From CAZDOD01 sp964506935 (lineage in GTDB: Bacteria > Desulfobacterota > Zymogenia > Zymogenales > Zymogenaceae): a stretch of 24,884 nt of DNA. How positions within the stretch are numbered: position 1 is the first letter of the stretch; every line of letters begins with the position of its first letter. The DNA lies in the NCBI GenBank assembly GCA_964506935.1, contig CAZDOD010000015.1, forward strand, positions 1-24,884. Reading direction: 5' to 3'. The position numbers and the translations under genes were made by a program. Shown here piece after piece: positions 22,083 through 24,884 of the stretch. The notes beneath the pieces were generated by a model. It saw only the letters and a list, made by a program, of their open reading frames with translations. It was not told the DNA's origin and ran no database searches.

Positions 22083-23005
22083 TGAAGGATATACTGACAG
22101 ACTTCGAATCGCATCTCGACCTGTTCAATCCCGAGGGTGGGCCTCACGGCTGCAGCGTCCTTGACTATGGGGAGCTTACCGTCGTGCTTCTGCTTTCGAC
22201 ACTGCCTAAAAAGGCGATAAAGAGGATCTCAGGCTTTGCCACCGAAGATGAGGCGCTCGAATATAAGAAATCGATCGAGAGATATATAAAACTACTTGGG
22301 GACCGCGGCATAAAGGCGATTCAAACCGATGTCTTTAATATCAAGGCGAAGACGAACGTTGTCTATCTCGTTCAGCCGCTCGTGGATAAAAAACGGATTG
22401 GAAACTCGCTTTTAAAAACCGCGGGTAAAGATGAACTAAAGGGGGCGATTGAAAAGATACTCGACTGCATCGCCTCATCGCTTCGAGCGAACAAAAATGA
22501 CCACGACGGTCTGGAGGTAGCGGCCGACGCCCAGATCTCAAACTGGTATTTCCCCGAGGACAATAAATCCCCGCTGCTCCTCGATATCGGGACACCCGTG
22601 ATAAGGATAAACGGCGAGATCCGTGCAAACCCGGGCTTCATCTACCGCTCGTTCCCCCAGCCGATAAGATTTGTGCTGGAGCTGATCAAGATCGTCGAGG
22701 ACTATTATCAGGATTACTTTGACCTACGCCTCAACATTACCGATATGCTCGGGAACTTCATCAAGGAAAAGGCGGCGCACAGGCTATCCGAGGGAGTCGA
22801 AATCGTAAACCAATGGTTTTCCAAACAACCTGAGAGCAAAGATGTGGCACCGATCAGCGTAAACGAAATCACGAAATACTACAAAAGCGACTCGGCCCTC
22901 CTCGACCTTTCCCTTCAGGCGAGAAGGGTCACGAGATTTATCAAGGTACGGCTTTTGCGCCAGCATTATGATTACATCCTTCCGGGAAAGATCGAGAGGA
23001 GATGA
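22082..23005 (+). CDS. DUF6206-like protein with kinase-fold motifs
   Basis: 307 residues. I believe it belongs to the DUF6206 family of unknown function. Read as a kinase, every landmark is present in order: a nucleotide-loop-like LDYGELTVVL (27-36), AIKRI with Lys47, a Glu-rich helix (TEDEALEYKKSIERY), a hinge-like YLVQPL (95-100), a catalytic-loop-like ADAQISN (Asp149, Asn154, spaced as in HRDxxxxN) and LLDIGTP with Asp168 as the DFG equivalent. The His before the catalytic Asp is absent. The C-terminal half is helical. ATG 22082 overlaps the stop of the PLP enzyme (TGATG); a GTG one codon earlier is possible. A small-molecule kinase acting with the PLP enzyme is my inference; a pseudokinase is also possible. 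Confidence 0.75.
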   Translation: MKDILTDFESHLDLFNPEGGPHGCSVLDYGELTVVLLLSTLPKKAIKRISGFATEDEALEYKKSIERYIKLLGDRGIKAIQTDVFNIKAKTNVVYLVQPLVDKKRIGNSLLKTAGKDELKGAIEKILDCIASSLRANKNDHDGLEVAADAQISNWYFPEDNKSPLLLDIGTPVIRINGEIRANPGFIYRSFPQPIRFVLELIKIVEDYYQDYFDLRLNITDMLGNFIKEKAAHRLSEGVEIVNQWFSKQPESKDVAPISVNEITKYYKSDSALLDLSLQARRVTRFIKVRLLRQHYDYILPGKIERR

Positions 23006-23040
23006 TACGCTTTTCACAGAATTAATTTCGCCGAGTAATC

Positions 23041-23066
23041 AAAAGGCCCGGAAGACCGGGCTTTTT
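23041..23066. terminator. Strong terminator after the PLP/DUF6206 operon
   Basis: AAAAGGCCCGG pairs with CCGGGCTTTTT over 11 bp (one G-U) with loop AAGA, and T-rich sequence follows. It also reads as a weaker terminator on the minus strand for the lipoprotein gene. A separate palindrome TCTAGC-AA-GCTAGA lies at 23088-23101. Confidence 0.9.
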
Positions 23067-23223
23067 GGGTTTGTTTTTTGAAGATAATCTAGCAAGCTAG
23101 AGTCTACTGATTGATGTGTGCAAATTGTCCTCCGGTGTGCGATTTGAATCAGATCAAGTGATACTTGTTTACTTTATCGAGTGACAAACATTTTACCTTT
23201 TAGTAGAACTACTAAGTACAGCA

Positions 23224-23721
23224 TCACTTTATACCAGCAGGGCGGAAAAAACCTTCATCGTCTAATCGATAAGGACGGAATACTCCATCATCGTCCAATC
23301 GATAAATCCCTTCTGCCAAACCTAATGTTCCACTAATATCTTCTTTTGAAAGCGGCGCTCCTGCTGCTTTTGCAGCTAGGGTTGCTGCTCCAGTCATAAA
23401 TGTAAGGAAAGCGGTAGTGTCTTCATCCGATGTGATCGTTTTAAGCTGACCATCTTCCATTTCAACTTTGAACGTATGTTTAGCAAAAATTGTAACCGGC
23501 TTGATATCATATGCACGTTCATAATCTGGTAAAGTTATAATTGTAATACTAGGTTCATCAGTGTCTTCCCCTCCGTTTACCAATAGATAGATCTTTGGTG
23601 GATAAACACGAACTCCTTTCGGAGATTTAGATAGATCTGCCTTTTCAGTAACAAACGTTGCACAACCCGAAAAAACAACAATGACGATTATACCTAATAG
23701 AACTACTAATATTTTCTTCAT
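23224..23721 (-). CDS. Lipoprotein of unknown function with C-terminal 11-residue repeat
   Basis: 165 residues. The start MKKILVVLLGIIVIVVFSGC is a lipoprotein signal peptide with the lipidated Cys at 20. The mature part contains GVRVYPPKIYLLVNGG, a strand-rich middle and a small Ala/Gly-rich segment (TFMTGAATLAAKAAGAPLS) that could insert into or lie on a membrane. It ends with two tandem copies of YRLDDxGxFRP. I do not recognise the family. AAAGGAGG precedes the ATG. It lies 23 bp after the serine protease gene and is very likely in its operon. The region is visibly more AT-rich than the core genes, which suggests acquisition by transfer. Confidence 0.7.
   Translation of the reverse strand: MKKILVVLLGIIVIVVFSGCATFVTEKADLSKSPKGVRVYPPKIYLLVNGGEDTDEPSITIITLPDYERAYDIKPVTIFAKHTFKVEMEDGQLKTITSDEDTTAFLTFMTGAATLAAKAAGAPLSKEDISGTLGLAEGIYRLDDDGVFRPYRLDDEGFFRPAGIK
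23240..23305. repeat. Two 33-bp tandem units inside the lipoprotein gene
   Basis: Units 23240-23272 and 23273-23305 encode YRLDDEGFFRP and YRLDDDGVFRP. They differ at several bases, including silent ones, so the duplication is not recent. Confidence 0.85.
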
Positions 23722-23744
23722 TTTTTACCTCCTTTAGTTATTTA

Positions 23745-24710
23745 TTAAAAGCATCTAATTGGTTTTTTTAACTTAGATAGAAGATAATCAAACGCTTCTT
23801 CTAATGGATGGCATACCCCACAATCCTCTGACTTACCAACCAAAATTCCAACTGCTTTATCATTATCATATAACAATCCTCCAGAATCCCCCTCGCTTGG
23901 AACTGGGGTGATTTTAAAGAGATTTTTTACTTGGTATTCACCCCTATGGTATCTTATAGGAATAGGAGTAAAACAAAATGAGTCAACTCTCACTTTTTTT
24001 ATTTTTGATACGGGGAATGAAGAATTAAATGACATCCCTTCTTTAATTTTTTCTGAAGGCATAAAACGGCCGAGAGTTATCGACGACCTAGCTACTTGAA
24101 GCTCATTCTGAGGCATGGATTCATCATCAAATTGAGCCAAAGCTATATCGTAATCAATATACCCTCCTCCTTTAATCTCTGAATTACCAATTGTAGTGGC
24201 TGTGAAAGTGCCTGTTGCTTGTTTAAGATTTCTTATTTTGCGAGAAACCGGAGGTGATGAGGACATATCCCCTACAACGTGTGAACAAGTGATTAAATAA
24301 AATTCATTGGTATGTCCCTCTTTCTTGTTTTGAAAAACCATTGTAATGGTTCCCGACTTCCCCAATGCTTTTATTTGAACACCTGATTGGAAAGCAAACT
24401 TCAGGTTTTTCATTTCGACAACGTCTGTACGGAGTTTGAGTGAGTAGTCAATCTTACCTTCCTCCGTACGTGCATAAACAAAACGAGGTAACCTCTTTTT
24501 TGAAGGTATTTGTTTGACTTTTTGTCTGACATAGAAAACAACACTGAGCTGATCATCAACAGGGCTATCCTTGGTAAATTTTAATCCCATTCCAACGCCG
24601 ATGACGTTTGGAAAATGCATATAATTCTTAATGCAAGCCTTGGAGGTCCTGATAAACATCTCACGGGTTTCATCTTCAGATTCCCGGGGCGATTTTTTTG
24701 ACTTTGCCAT
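23745..24710 (-). CDS. Trypsin-fold serine protease, Nal1-like
   Basis: 321 residues. The catalytic triad is visible: His144 in TCSHVVG, Asp188 in DYDIALAQ, and Ser276 in EGDSGGLL. The first ~100 residues (PNVIGVGMGLKFTKDSPVDD, VVFYVRQK, TDVVEM) match a domain I know from bacterial Nal1-like proteases. No signal peptide is visible from the chosen start, so it may act in the cytoplasm. I chose ATG 24708-24710 (MAKSKKSPRE), preceded by GGGGGT. Earlier in-frame starts are unlikely because the furthest overlaps the -35 box of the promoter. The downstream lipoprotein gene could be a partner or substrate, but this is only suggested by position. Confidence 0.8.
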   Translation of the reverse strand: MAKSKKSPRESEDETREMFIRTSKACIKNYMHFPNVIGVGMGLKFTKDSPVDDQLSVVFYVRQKVKQIPSKKRLPRFVYARTEEGKIDYSLKLRTDVVEMKNLKFAFQSGVQIKALGKSGTITMVFQNKKEGHTNEFYLITCSHVVGDMSSSPPVSRKIRNLKQATGTFTATTIGNSEIKGGGYIDYDIALAQFDDESMPQNELQVARSSITLGRFMPSEKIKEGMSFNSSFPVSKIKKVRVDSFCFTPIPIRYHRGEYQVKNLFKITPVPSEGDSGGLLYDNDKAVGILVGKSEDCGVCHPLEEAFDYLLSKLKKPIRCF

Positions 24711-24756
24711 AATATGTACCCCCATCGATGAACTTACATTAAATTTAAGCATACCA

Positions 24757-24785
24757 ATCATGATACAAATATAGTTTTTTGTCAA
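24757..24785 (-). promoter_or_regulatory. Sigma70-type promoter of the protease/lipoprotein operon
   Basis: On the minus strand TTGACA (24780-24785), 17-bp spacer, CATGAT (24757-24762). The start near 24750 leaves a leader of about 40 bases before the ATG at 24710. Confidence 0.65.
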
Positions 24786-24884
24786 GATAATTTTTAACTA
24801 TTCTAAAACATACTATGGATATTTTACAACAACTTCCACAAACCCCCTCCAAAACCAACTCCCACAATTTATTTGACATGACCC

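Noticed and set aside
1..24884. CRISPR arrays, insertion sequences with transposase, toxin-antitoxin pairs
   Set aside because: Looked for on both strands; no regularly spaced repeats, transposase motifs or typical antitoxin pairs were seen.

Overview
The window looks like chromosomal DNA from a deltaproteobacterial-type (Desulfobacterota-like) bacterium. The reason is gene order. On the minus strand, rpmH, rnpA, yidC, jag, mnmE, parA, parB, a bactofilin and the F1Fo-ATPase genes b', b, delta, alpha, gamma, beta and epsilon run together. The Fo a and c subunits are absent, as in the split ATP synthase loci of that group. No species can be named from sequence alone.

Left part (1-6480): a truncated tRNA-Arg(TCT) with its terminator is followed directly by the last ~50 codons of a tyrosine recombinase. 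The whole arrangement recurs in decayed form 1592 bp downstream (1593-1820). Between the copies lies a minus-strand run of three tiny membrane proteins. Then come a short epoxyqueuosine-reductase-like Fe-S protein, a TetR/SRPBCC pair, an exported transglutaminase-like protein, an exported single-Cache protein and a second TetR regulator. Most of these have recognisable sigma70-type promoters.

Core (6520-20194): the ATP synthase operon starts from a strong promoter at 12566-12594. Just downstream of its -10 sits a perfect 8+8 palindrome that resembles the TetR-family FadR operator of Bacillus. The chromosome partition genes parA and parB lie beside two perfect parS sites 48 bp apart. Ribosome, RNase P and membrane-insertion genes (rpmH, rnpA, yidC, jag) and the tRNA-modification GTPase mnmE complete the block. 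yidD is missing from its usual place between rnpA and yidC.

Right part (20475-24884): a tRNA-Ala(GGC) has a terminator stem almost identical to that of the tRNA-Arg. It is followed by a two-gene operon that I consider the most novel element here: a class-III PLP enzyme translationally linked to a DUF6206-like protein that shows a full set of degenerate kinase-fold motifs. A possible reading is a kinase plus phospho-lyase pair. The window ends with an AT-rich minus-strand operon encoding a Nal1-like serine protease and a lipoprotein with an 11-residue C-terminal tandem repeat.
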